DNA of 63,817 bases from Micractinium sp. NFX-FRZ (lineage: Eukaryota > Chlorophyta > Trebouxiophyceae > Chlorellales > Chlorellaceae). Below the pieces are notes generated by a model that searched no databases, was not told where the DNA came from, and saw nothing but the letters and a program-made list of their open reading frames with translations. Both the position numbers and the translations under genes were made by a program. The stretch covers positions 1-63,817 of the forward strand of contig JAPTJF010000373.1 in assembly GCA_029339195.1 (NCBI GenBank). The letters run 5' to 3'. Below are positions 22,905 to 33,413 of this stretch, in pieces (position 1 is the first letter of the stretch; each line of letters starts with the position of its first letter).

Positions 22905-24634
22905 GGCTGCTGAGGCTGAGGCTGAGGCTGCTCTGCAGCAGGCTGGAACGTGGAGCCAGCTGACAGCCGCCCCCACTGTGGGCCAAGCTCCAGCCCCAGG
23001 TCGGCATCAAATGCCAGCATCACTTCCAAGGACTGCACGGGCAGTGGGTGGGGTGAAACGGAGGAGCAGAAGGCGAGTGGGCACCCTTGGGCGCAGGCTG
23101 GGTTGAGGAAGCTAGCACAGGTGCGGGTGGGCGTGCCTCTGGGTGTGGCACACACATGCCATCCCCCACTGCATTCATGGCCTGTGACTGGGCGCAACAG
23201 GCCCGGAGGTCCTGGGGAGTGTGGCGGGCATGCACGCATGGCACAACCGGCCCAGGGAGTGTGCACGCGTGGCAGGCAGGCGGGCACGGCATGATTGGCG
23301 GGCAGTCGGGTGCGTGCGCAGCCGCACGCACGCGCCCCTGCAGCAGCGCTCCAAAGCAGGCGTGCGTCAGGCGGCGGCAGCAGGCACCCACCGGGGTTGT
23401 CTCCATCATCATCGCACCACGGGCAGCCCAGGGCTGGGCCGGGGGCGCAGGCAGCGGCGGCATGCCAGTGCCGCTGTGCATGCCAGTGCTGCGCACCGCC
23501 TGGTGTGCAGGTGGCGGGCTGGGGCACAGCATGGCTGGCGCGGCGCAGCCTGCTGCAGCGGGCCCCGCTGGGGCCACCGGTTGCAGGAGCACGCGTGGGG
23601 AGCCGGGCGCGTGGGAAGCGGTGGCCAGGCACCACCAAGCTGTCGGCAGGGCCGCGTGGGCATCCGCCTTCTGCTGCGCGGGTGCCCTGGCGTGCACCTC
23701 CTCCGTGGCTGGGGGCACAAAAGCGGACCGCGCCTCGCCGGCGTGGCTGGGCGCAGCAGGCAGCAGGCTGCACTGCTGCGGGCGCGGCAGCACGGTGCAC
23801 GCCCAGTGCCCAGGCGGCAGCTGCGGGGGCGCGAGGATGGATGATGCCCAGTGACCAGGCAGCGCTTGCGGGAGCAGCTGGGGTGGTTGTACCTCTGCCA
23901 AGTACACAGAGTACGGCAGCTTGGCTGGCAGCGGCGGCTGTTGGGGCGGCTGAAGGGGCTGTGGTGCTGCTGGCTGTGGCGGCTGTGGCTGATCCTGCTG
24001 TTCCGCTTGCTGCCGCCGCCGCTTGCCGTTGCCCTCTGCACGCCCCTCCTCTGCCGGCGCGCCACCCCCGCCTTGCGCCTCGTCCTCGGCCTGGTGCTGC
24101 TTTGCCAGGTGGCGACGCAGCTTGTGCTGAGACAGGCTGGCGCGGCATGAGCGGCGCAGGGCGTCGAATTCTTCCACCCCTTGGAAGCGCCCGCACTGCA
24201 CGGCAGCGGGGGGTGCGCGGTTGCCAGCGGGGGCTTGAGCAAGCAAGCCAGGGTGCAGGCATGCAGTGGTGGCGCACTTGTGAGCACTGCAACGCGAGTG
24301 GCTTGCGTATTGTGCATTTGCTTGCGGGCACAACAGGCGTTATCAAGCAGCGGCGGTGCGTCATGCTGACATCGCCAAGGCGTGGTGCAAGCTTGAGCCA
24401 GCTGCCGGCTGCCGCCCCAACAGGACTTGCCTGCTGGCAGAACCTGACGGTCTCTCCATCCACCTCCTGGCTTGCCAGTTGGCAGTGGTGCCGGCAGATG
24501 CGGTACTTGGTATGGTAGCCGGGCGGGAGGGGCTCAGAACAGCCCGGCACGCGGCAACAGCGCGGGTCGGTGCCGCCGCGTCCGCCGTCGCCGCTGCCTT
24601 GCCCGCCTGAGGTACTGCCACTGCCGGGTTTCAT
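22280..24634 (-). CDS. SBP-box (SQUAMOSA promoter-binding) transcription factor with altered zinc ligand
   Basis: Plant/algal SBP factors bind GTAC-core DNA; Chlamydomonas CRR1 controls copper response. Three exons: 24634-24431, 24195-23392 and 23032-22280; 586 residues. The SBP domain (about 27-100) spans intron 1: CRVPGC, then YRICRHH, then RFCQQ joined to CGRFQGVEEFDALRRSC, then the basic LSQHKLRRHLAKQ with KRRRQQ as nuclear signal. The second zinc site normally reads C-x2-C-x3-H-x11-C; here the His is Gln (RFQ, codon CAA). Downstream is Gln/Pro/Ala-rich, including a poly-Pro run from a CGG tract (22872-22905), with no ankyrin repeats. Intron 1 uses a GC donor (24430). The last codons read GAG AGC GGG TGA within a GTGAGT context, so an extra 3' exon cannot be excluded. 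It may act through other residues or be weakened in DNA binding. Confidence 0.85.
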
Positions 24635-25793
24635 TCGCGTGGGTCCGTGCGTGGCCTCCACCCTTTCTAAATGCACGTTTCAGGCTTCTTGGGGCAGCGC
24701 GGATGGGTCCTGCACATGTGAAAAGGGAACCCGAGCTACTTTACTGACTTGTAGGTCACCGCAGAGGGCCGCCGCCCTCGTCCGACCGCATCACCCGTGT
24801 GCCCAGCGCAGCCGGATGGCAGAGAAGCAACACGGGGTGCGCGGCAGCAGGTGTACCTCGCCATACCACGCGGCGCGCGTTGCCCTCCACACACTTACCG
24901 GTAAAGCTGGAAGACAAGGCAAAGAAGCCGCCACACTAAATAATTGGCAAATAGATTTGCTCGGCTGCAGACCATCTTCACTTTTTGGTCCAAATCGTTC
25001 GAGACCACTGCCAGGTGGGGTAACCAGTAACCCCGCCATGTCGCAACTCAAGAATGGACACCAGCACACTTACATGAACTGCGATATGCGCGAGGGAGGC
25101 ACTTGCAGGCACTCTCAGGCAGCCAGCTGCAGGGCGCCGTCACGGCGTGGCGGCAGCGCGCCGATGATGGCGGCTTGACATTCTGGCTTTACTGCTGAGG
25201 GCAGCTGCTCCCGCTGCCGTCTGGGCTTGGCCCTTTGCATGCAGCAAGCTCACTGGCGTAATTAGTGCATCGACATAGCAGAGTGCGAGCACATAACGCA
25301 GCTGCGCCGGTGCTGGTCAGGGCAGTGACTCGACCCGGACCAGCTGGCCCCTTGCCAGTGGCTGGAACTCCTGCATTTTACCACAGCCTGGGAGCTCTTT
25401 CGATCTCCTTTTCAAGGCTGAACAGGCAGGGTGCATAACGGTGTGGGTCGCTGGTGCAAGTAGACGCCCAGACGCAAGGCTGAGGGGAGGCGCGGCCAGC
25501 TGGCGGCGACGCAACCCAGGCAGGCACCGCTGCGCCATCCACATTGCCACTGCCCTCTTATCCGTCAGCGCCAGCGTGCTTTCAAAAGAAATAAAGTGTG
25601 AGTGTACATGGTTTCCAGGGAGTGGCCAGAGACCAGTGGCAAGATGAGTTGCATGAGCACAGAATGAGGAGCAGGTTAGAGCGGCATGAGGGGGTAAATA
25701 TTGCCGGGCTGTGGAGCAGAGCGGAGCGGCAGCGAGAATGCGCAAGCAGCAGTAACACAAGCAGAGGGGCAGCCCTCAGGGGGCCAGGCGCCG
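24635..25793. other. Intergenic: SBP promoter and TOP3A 3' region
   Basis: About 1.2 kb, less GC-rich in parts, with no supported gene. The minus-strand open frame at 25317-25760 shows no domain and is probably TOP3A 3' UTR. Confidence 0.4.
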
Positions 25794-28700
25794 TCATCCG
25801 CGGCCCTGCCGCCCACGGCCACGCCCCGTGCCTCCCCCACGGCCTCTGCCGCCCGCCCCACCGCCCCGCCCGCCTGCCCCTCCTCTTCCCCTGCCGCCGC
25901 CCGCTGCTGCGCCGCCCCTGCCGCGCCCCGCTGCGGCGCCGCCCCGTCCCGCTGCCGTGCCGCCGCGCACCATGTGCCCGCGGCCAGCTGGCGCGCCGCC
26001 TGCTCGCCCGCCAGCCCCTGGAGGCGGCCCCGCTCGCCGCGCTGGCCCCACAATCTCTAGCAGTCGTTTGAAGTCCTGGCAGCAGATGACGCAGCAGGTC
26101 ATCTGGGGCGGGAAGCCGGGGGGCAGCAGGCCCTGGCGGAAGCGGAAGCTCAGCCGCTGCACCTGACCATGCGTGCACACCGGGCACGTTGTGTCTGCGC
26201 GATGCAGTGGGGGCCAGGAGTGAGGGCCAGAGCAATGTGGGTTCACGATTGGCGGTTTCACGGGTGGCTGGCGGGAGCGCCCGCTGCCCTCCCCGCCTTG
26301 CCGGCAAGTGCGTCACGGGCAGCCCAGACCAGCAGCAGTGCCGCCGCACCCCCGCATAAGCATGGCCCCACGGCACAGCTGCTGCAAGCTCTACTCAGCC
26401 ACGCCCCTGTGCTCCTGACTCCCCCCCGCTCACCCGCCACCGCCACTGCGCTTGTGCAGCGCGGCAGGTCGATGCGCAGCCTGTGCATGGGGAAGGCGCT
26501 GCACAGGATGCTGGGAGGCCCCTCCGCATTCAGCACCAGCTGCAGCTGCGCCCCGCAGTCGCGGCAGGCACCGATGGGCTGCCCCGGGCCGCCGCCGCCG
26601 GGGCCGCCGCCGCCGCCATTTGCGTTCTGCTGCGGCGGCGCGCCTCCAAACACAATGACAGACACCTCCTGCTCCAGGATATGGGCCTGGGAAGATGCAG
26701 AGCACGAGGGGGAGAAGGGGGTGCATGCGAGGTGAGTGAGGTAGGTGGGCTGGGGTGGCCTGAGTCGGGGCGCGTCCAGACACAGTAGCAGACACCTCCT
26801 GCTCCAGCATTTGGGCGGGGGGGTCCTGGCAGGGGGCGGGACAAAACAGGGGGAGAGGGGTGCAGGGGAGAGGAGTGGTGCAAGTGGGGTGCGAGAGCAC
26901 GGTGCAGGGATGAAAGGGATTTGGTTCAGCCACTGCCTCACAATTTGTGCCGCCATTGCTGTGCCGCACCAGCCTGTCCGGCAGGCCCCGCCCACCCCTT
27001 GCCGCTCCTGCCACTCACCTGCGCCAGCGCCACTCCCTCATCCTGCCATGCCCCACCCTCACACCTGCACCTGCTCTGCCCCAAAGGCACTCCTGGGAGC
27101 CGCCAGTGGCCCCCCTCCTTGCTGCGCTGCCCCACTGCCCCACCCCTCCCGCTGCGCTGCGCTGCCCCACCCCACCCCCAGCACACCTGCGCCTGCGCCG
27201 CCTCAAAGTCGCTCCTGAAGGCCGCCACCGCCTCCGCCAGCACCCCCTCCTTGCTGCGCTGCCCCGCCGCCACCGCCGAGATGTTGCGCTCGATCACGCC
27301 CCGCAGCGTGGGCAGCCACAGGTTGGCCAGCCCCATCTTGCGGTAGGCGGAGATGAGGGACTCCCCCAGGGGGGTGGGGCTGAACTGCAGGGCGGCCTCG
27401 TCTTTGGTGGCGTACCCCCGCTCAATCTGCGGGCACGCGGTGGGGGGGCAGCGGGGCATGAAGTGTGAGGCAGCGGGTGGGGCAGGGGTGCAGGCCTGAA
27501 GTGGGGTTGAAGTGCAGGGTGGACTCGCCGTTTGTTGAGGAGCCCCGCAGCTCCTGGGAGGCGGATGATTGTAATGGAAGGAGGATGGGCAGGCGGGGGA
27601 GGGGCCCCTCCATCAACCCCTGTGAGCACATGGGGCAGCCCTGCCCCTGCCCCCTGCTCTCCTGCCCGCCCTCCACCCCATGCTGCCGCCCGCCTCTGCC
27701 CTCCTCCCCAAACCCTCCGTGCTGCCCACCCGCTGTACTCTCTCACACACACACACACACACATACACACACACCTGCTTCTGGATGTGGTCTGCCACCG
27801 TGGCGTCCGTGCCGATCCCATACTCCTCCATCTTGGCAATCAAGTCCCGCTCGGTGAGGCGCGGCGGCGGCTGCGTGGAGCCCTGCGCACATCGGCCACA
27901 CGATTCCCATTGCAAAGGGATGACACGGAGCAACGAGGTCCCGTCCAGCAGGGGGCGGCAGCAGCTGCACAGATCCCGGCACGCAATCCACCTGACGCCT
28001 GCGGGCAAGTGTGTCCCCAGGGCCGGAGCCAGCTCAGACCCCAAGCGCACAGGGGGCTGCCTCAGCCCAGCCCAGCCTCCCCTGCACGCTTGCCCTGCTT
28101 CAAACCCATCGTCTTCGGCTGGCTGCACTGCCCCACCATACTCTTCAAGAGGCGGCGCTATCGCTGCCTGCCAGCCCCAACCACAGTCACCACCACAGCA
28201 CCCCCCGCACCCCCTGCCTGCTTCCCCCCCCTCCCCGCCCTCCCCACCTGCTTCAGGTCGATGGCTGCCGGCTGGAACTGCTGTCCGCGCTCAAACAGCG
28301 GCAGCTGGTCCTGCCCGCCCCACGACTGGTAGCGGTAGATGTCCAGAAAATTGCGCTGGGTCACCATGAGGCCTGTGGCAGCCAAACAACAGACACAATA
28401 CAGCGCGTCGTGAACAACATTGACTCGGAGAAGAGCACACCACGGCCGTTGCAGTGTGTCAGCTCTGGCAGGGGCATGCACTGGTCGGGTCCCAGCCCCT
28501 AGCTCCTCATCCCCAAGACCAATTTGGCACATCCAACACACTGGTCGGGTCGACTGATAGATACAGATTTCAAGAATGCCCCTACCTGTGGCAGTGAACC
28601 CCTCGCCCCCTAGGTCGATCACCACCCTCGTCTCCTGGCCCTCCCCGTCCAAGGAGCAGCAGCTGCAGGGCAACGGGAGGAGAGGCGAGTCGGACATTAG

Positions 28701-31700
28701 GTAAGTCCCCAGGCCTTCTGCGCCAGCGAGCAGCAGCTGCCAGGCAAAGGGGAGGAGATGCGGGGAAGTGAGGGAGGTGAAAGTGGCGAGGGTGGGTCAA
28801 TCACTGCTCAAGTAACGAAGAAGATTACAGCCTGAAGGCGCCTTGGGGGCAGACGGGGCGGGCCAAAGGGCACACAAACCGCACCACATCTACCCACCCC
28901 ACACACAACACCAAGGCAACTCGCGTGCGTCATGGCCCGCCCCCACCCAACAACCGCAGCGGACCAGCGCATGCCAGCTCAGCAGGCCAGGGCGCGTCAC
29001 TCACGCCAGGAAGTGGCGCACAATGAACTCAAACAGCTGCTCCTTCTCCCGGTCTCCCCCCGCATAGTGCTTCAGAGGGTGGATGGGCGGGTGCGCCTTG
29101 TCGTCGTGCCCCCCCGGCCGCGGCCAGCGGAAGAGCTGGGAGCCGGGGGCCAGCAGGCGCTGTGCGTAGGCGGACCAGGGGGCATTGCTGTGGGACTGCG
29201 CGTCGATCATGCCCTGCAACAGCGAGGAGAGAAGGGGGAGGGAGCGCGCAGGCGTGCTGTGGTGATGCTGCCAGGTGGGGCAGTAGCAGGCCTGTGCGGG
29301 GCTGGTGTGCTGAGGCAAGCAACTGGTGTGTGCTCATTGTGCATTGCTCCCGACAGGCGAGGTAGACAGCTGGACGGGAGGCTTCGCCTCCAGCCTGCCC
29401 TGCCCTGCCCACATCCCCGACCGACCCCCACCCGTTCATTTGCTTGTATTCTTGGCCCGATGGCAGGGGAAATCGATGGCTGCATGGTGGCAGGGGATGC
29501 CCACACCTCTCCTGCTCCCCAGGGGCAGAGCATACAGCCTCACCTTGAGGTCGTAGTTCTGGTCAAACTGGTCGGTCTCCGTGCGTGGGTAGGAGATGTA
29601 CCCCTGCTGGTACAGCTCCTCAGCGTGCCGCATGATGCGCTCACCCGCCAGGCGCAGGTACTGCAGGGGGATTGAAGTGTAAATCTCGGTCGCAAGGATG
29701 GATGGTAATGCAAGACAACGAAGCAGGTGCGCCTGGCATGCTCCGCCCTGCCCTGCGCTGGTTGAGCCGCCCGCTGTGCACCCACCCCACCCTCCCTCAC
29801 CTGTGACCCCCGCTTGCACCCCGTCGTGCTGCAATTCGCTACCCGCCGTGCCTTTCCCTGTTCCCCTCTCTCCCCTGCACACCCACCCACCCACCCCTTC
29901 CACTACTAACTCCGCGTGTGCATCTCCTCCCCAAGCCCTGTTGCCCAGCGCCACCGTTCCCTGCCCTTCCTCCTCCTGCCCAGATCTCCCCTGTCCCTAC
30001 CTCCCTGCACTCTATCCCCACCACCCTCTTCCCTCCCTCCTCCCTGCACCCTATCCCCACCGCCCCCCATCCGCTGCAAGCCCACCTGCGACCCCCGCTT
30101 CTGCATCTCCAGCGTGCTCAGCGGCGTGGGCGCCCACCGCGACTTGCGCGCCCCCTCCACCGCCGTCACCGTGGCAGTGGGCGCTGCGGTGCACAGCTCG
30201 TGCAGCATGGCGGCAGCCGCCTGGTCAAACAGCCGGGTGCGGTGCCACTTGAACTCGCAGGCCTGGCCGCCCTGGCGGTACAGAACCTGCCAGTGGGGAG
30301 GGGTGGGTCGGCGGGGAAGGGTGCTGTTTAGTTTGGAACGGGCCTCTCAAAAGCTTGCTGTGCCCTACTCAAGCTGCACACGCTCCTTTTCCTTTCCGAG
30401 CTGCCCCCGGTGCCGTGCCGCTGCGCATCCAGCACCTCGCGTGCACCATGTCACACTCAGGCACCGCTAAAACATCAACAGAAGAACACTGCAGACAGAC
30501 ACACGAGAAGGTGGAGGGACAGCCGGCTTGCCTGGATGTACCAGAACTGTTCAGAGATGTGCGCCTGGATCTCCCAGGCGCGCTGCACAATCAGGCCCAG
30601 CGTGGGGAACTGGCACGGACCGTAGCTGCAGCGGCGGCAGGCGAGCAGCGGGGCGAAGGCAGAGAGGGGCAGGCCGGCACCGCTGGAGAGTGAGGAGTGG
30701 GATGGAATGGGATGAGGCACAGCAGACAACAATGCAGCCAAGGCAGGCTGGCAGGCAGGGCAGGCAGGCAGGGCCACCTGCAAACAGCCCGGCACAGCCG
30801 GGTGCGCAGCCTCCTGCGGCTTGCGTGGAGCCGCCGCACCTGAGCATCACTCGCCCGTCGGAAGAGTAGTCCGTCCAGTCAAACTTGTTCTGAAGCAGCA
30901 GCGTCTGCGGGGGGTGAGGCGGACGCGCCAGGCGCTGGTCACGCCAGGTATGGCAGGCTGGCCAGCACACGGCGCAGCGGGCGCAGCAGCACAGGGCACA
31001 ACAGGATCGGCAGCAAGGCCGCAGCATGCGCAGCGGACTGCCTGCCTGCCCACATGCAGGCGTGTGCAGGAAGCCATGATGCAGCTGCCTCAGGCTGCCA
31101 TTCCCCTTCTTACCTGCAGGCGTGTGAATGACGCCCCAATGCGCAGGTCAATCTCCTGGCGTGCGTCCACCGCCTTGGACTCGTTCTCATTGGGCAGAAC
31201 CAGGTTGGCAATCGCACGCGCCACGTCAACGTAGATCAGCGCTGTCAGGATGTGTGCAGGAGGGGTGGGAGAGCATGGGCGGGGAGGGTCGAGAAATGCG
31301 GACGGCACAGGGGCAGAGGCAGCAGCCACGCAAATGCATGTGGGTTGAGCCAAAGCCAGCAGTGGTCCGTGCTGAGCAGGAGTGGCTCTGACCCATGCGT
31401 GGAACCAAAGCCGTCATGTGGATGCTTCCTGGTGCCATCCGCCCCAGCGCACAAACCACCCTGACCTGAGAAGCGCGCCCGCCGGATGGTCAGCCGCGGG
31501 TTCACTTCTGTGCAGACCTGCACGGTGCAGCGGATCATGCTGGCGGGTGAGCATGGCAGGTCAGCATGGACAAGGCCGGCAGATGTGGCTTTGCGCCCAT
31601 CTCCATCCCATCACACCGCTGCCGCCGACCCACAGCAGCCTCCTCCGCACACGCCTCACCTTGAAGACCCCGAAGGCAAGGTGCAAACCACCCCTCCCCC

Positions 31701-32637
31701 ACTGCCGCCCCTCTAGATTTTCTGCAGCTAGCCAGCCAGGCCCCACCCTCTCACCTGGATGACCTCGAACGCAATGTTCTCCCCCTCCCGGTCGCAATCC
31801 AGCCACAGCACCAGCCACTGGCAGGTGCGCGCCAGCTGCTGCAGGTTGCGCTTCATCTTCTCGTTCTCGCCCTGCAGGCAGGTGATGCATGCGGGGGGCG
31901 GGGGGCATGTTGCAATCTCGCTGGGATGATGATTGCTCAAGCGGGCCGCACGTGAGATGCAAGTTGCGCTAGGTCTCCTTGTTCTCGCCCTGCAGGGAGT
32001 TTAAAGTGCAAGTCGTGCGACGGGGAAGGGAAGTAGCAGCATAGGGAGAGTGGCAGGATGGCGTAAGGCAGGCAGGCAGGCAGGCTGGCTGGCTGGCAGG
32101 GAGCCAAAGCAACCAGCTTGCACCGCCACCCAACGCGTGCAGCACCCACTGCCTGCCTCAGCTGTGGCCTGAACGCCCACCATGCCCCGCTCGCACGGCA
32201 ATGTGCCAGCAGCGGGTGATATATTCAGCACCCACCTTGGGCACGCCCTTGGACACTGCTGCGTCATACAGGTCGCGCGGCGAGCAGGAGTGCCACCCCT
32301 TCACCCGCGGCTCAAATTCCAGCTCTAACAGGTGGCCCGCCACCGACGTGAAGACCATCTCCACCTGCCCGCAGCCGGGCAGGGTGAAGGGGAACTCGAA
32401 AATCTTGCAGTATGTTGCGCTGCGCAGGGGAGAGGACGAGGGAGGTGATGGGATCGAGCGGGAAGGCGGGAAAGGCGCACGTGGGTGTTGGCGGCCTGGC
32501 GGCAGGCAGGGCATGGCCGCAAGCCCTGCGTGCATGCAAACTCACCATGAGTTTGACTGCCGGCAGCGACCGTTGCTCAGCAGCTGGCTGACGGTGGCCG
32601 CCACCTTGTTCTTCTCAGCCACATTGAGCACCCGCAT
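25794..32637 (-). CDS. TOP3A: DNA topoisomerase III alpha (type IA) with RGG-like tail
   Basis: Cuts and rejoins single DNA strands; with RecQ helicase and RMI1 it dissolves double Holliday junctions in the nucleus. Sixteen exons: 32637-32546, 32419-32236, 31871-31755, 31517-31466, 31241-31114, 30904-30840, 30625-30532, 30286-30086, 29660-29544, 29213-29005, 28662-28586, 28372-28248, 27882-27775, 27426-27187, 26686-26434 and 26194-25794; 820 residues. Motifs in order: [20 protein letters not shown] (Toprim start), [14 protein letters not shown] metal site, [14 protein letters not shown], catalytic Tyr335 in [31 protein letters not shown], then Cys pairs (CRDCG, CPVC, CCVICC) and an Arg/Gly-rich C-terminus. 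The usual GRF zinc fingers are not seen. Intron 7 uses a GC donor (30531). Four introns hold junction copies. A (GT)n tract directly abuts the donor of exon 13. Confidence 0.95.
27743..27774. repeat. (CA)n/(GT)n microsatellite at a TOP3A 5' splice site
   Basis: A run of ca dinucleotides, with one cata break, lies immediately next to the end of exon 13 (27775). On the gene strand the donor is itself the first GT of the GTGTGT run. Confidence 0.9.
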
Positions 32638-33413
32638 CGCGGGCGGTGCTCAGCAAGCTGCCGCCAGCTGCCGCCGCTGCCGGCGAGGCCGCCGCAGCCA
32701 CCCAAGCCCGCCCGGCGGGCGCCCCCGCTCCTTGCGCCAACCCGTTGCCTCGTGCCAGATCTGCTGTCGCTAAGCACGAGGCCCAAGCTGCCCGCGCGCT
32801 CGTGCCTTCGCTCGTTTTTCCCGGCGCGGTTGCCTGCAGTGTCCTGGAGCCCTTCAAATGTGATCTGAGACTTACGAGCTGCGTTTAGCGAAGCCCGGCG
32901 CCGGAGAGCGATCCTTGTAACCAACATGGCACAGCAGGCAAAGCACGGCGGCGCCGTCGGCGGGCCCTCCTGGCTCTTTCATCACATTCACATTCCATGT
33001 GCATGCGTACAATGCCACTGGCAGATCTTTACATAAGCTGACAGCGATGTCGGGGGCTCGGGCGGATACAATACAACAGTATGGACACGGGCAAGGGCAA
33101 GGGACGGTGAGGGAGCGCACACTGCCATGCGCGTCTTGCTGGCAACGGTAAGGCGGGGAGATGGTGCAAAGAGTATGTGGTAGTAACAGTGTGGGGGTTC
33201 AAGCATCTGGGTTCTCTGCCATGCAGGTGGAGCGCCGACGGGTGCCATGCCCGTTGCCAGCGGAGCTCAGGTTTGCTAGCTTGCTGACTCATTGGTGCAC
33301 AGAGAGCACTAGTGATTCGCGTCTTGCTGTGCTTCCCTTCCCTTCTCCCTTTTCCTCGCCCACGGCAGCCGTGCAAGGCACGGTGCTGCGCCGCGCTGCG
33401 CTGTCCCGCGCAC
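32638..33413. other. Intergenic: TOP3A promoter and 3' region of the phosphorylase-like gene
   Basis: About 780 bases with no supported gene. A minus-strand TGTAA (plus TTACA, 33029-33033) could be the poly(A) signal of the upstream minus-strand gene. Confidence 0.4.

Noticed and set aside
23295..24518. Plus-strand open frame of about 407 aa
   Set aside because: Shadow of the SBP-box gene; no domain of its own.
25317..25760. 147-aa minus-strand open frame after TOP3A
   Set aside because: No domain; position fits TOP3A 3' UTR.
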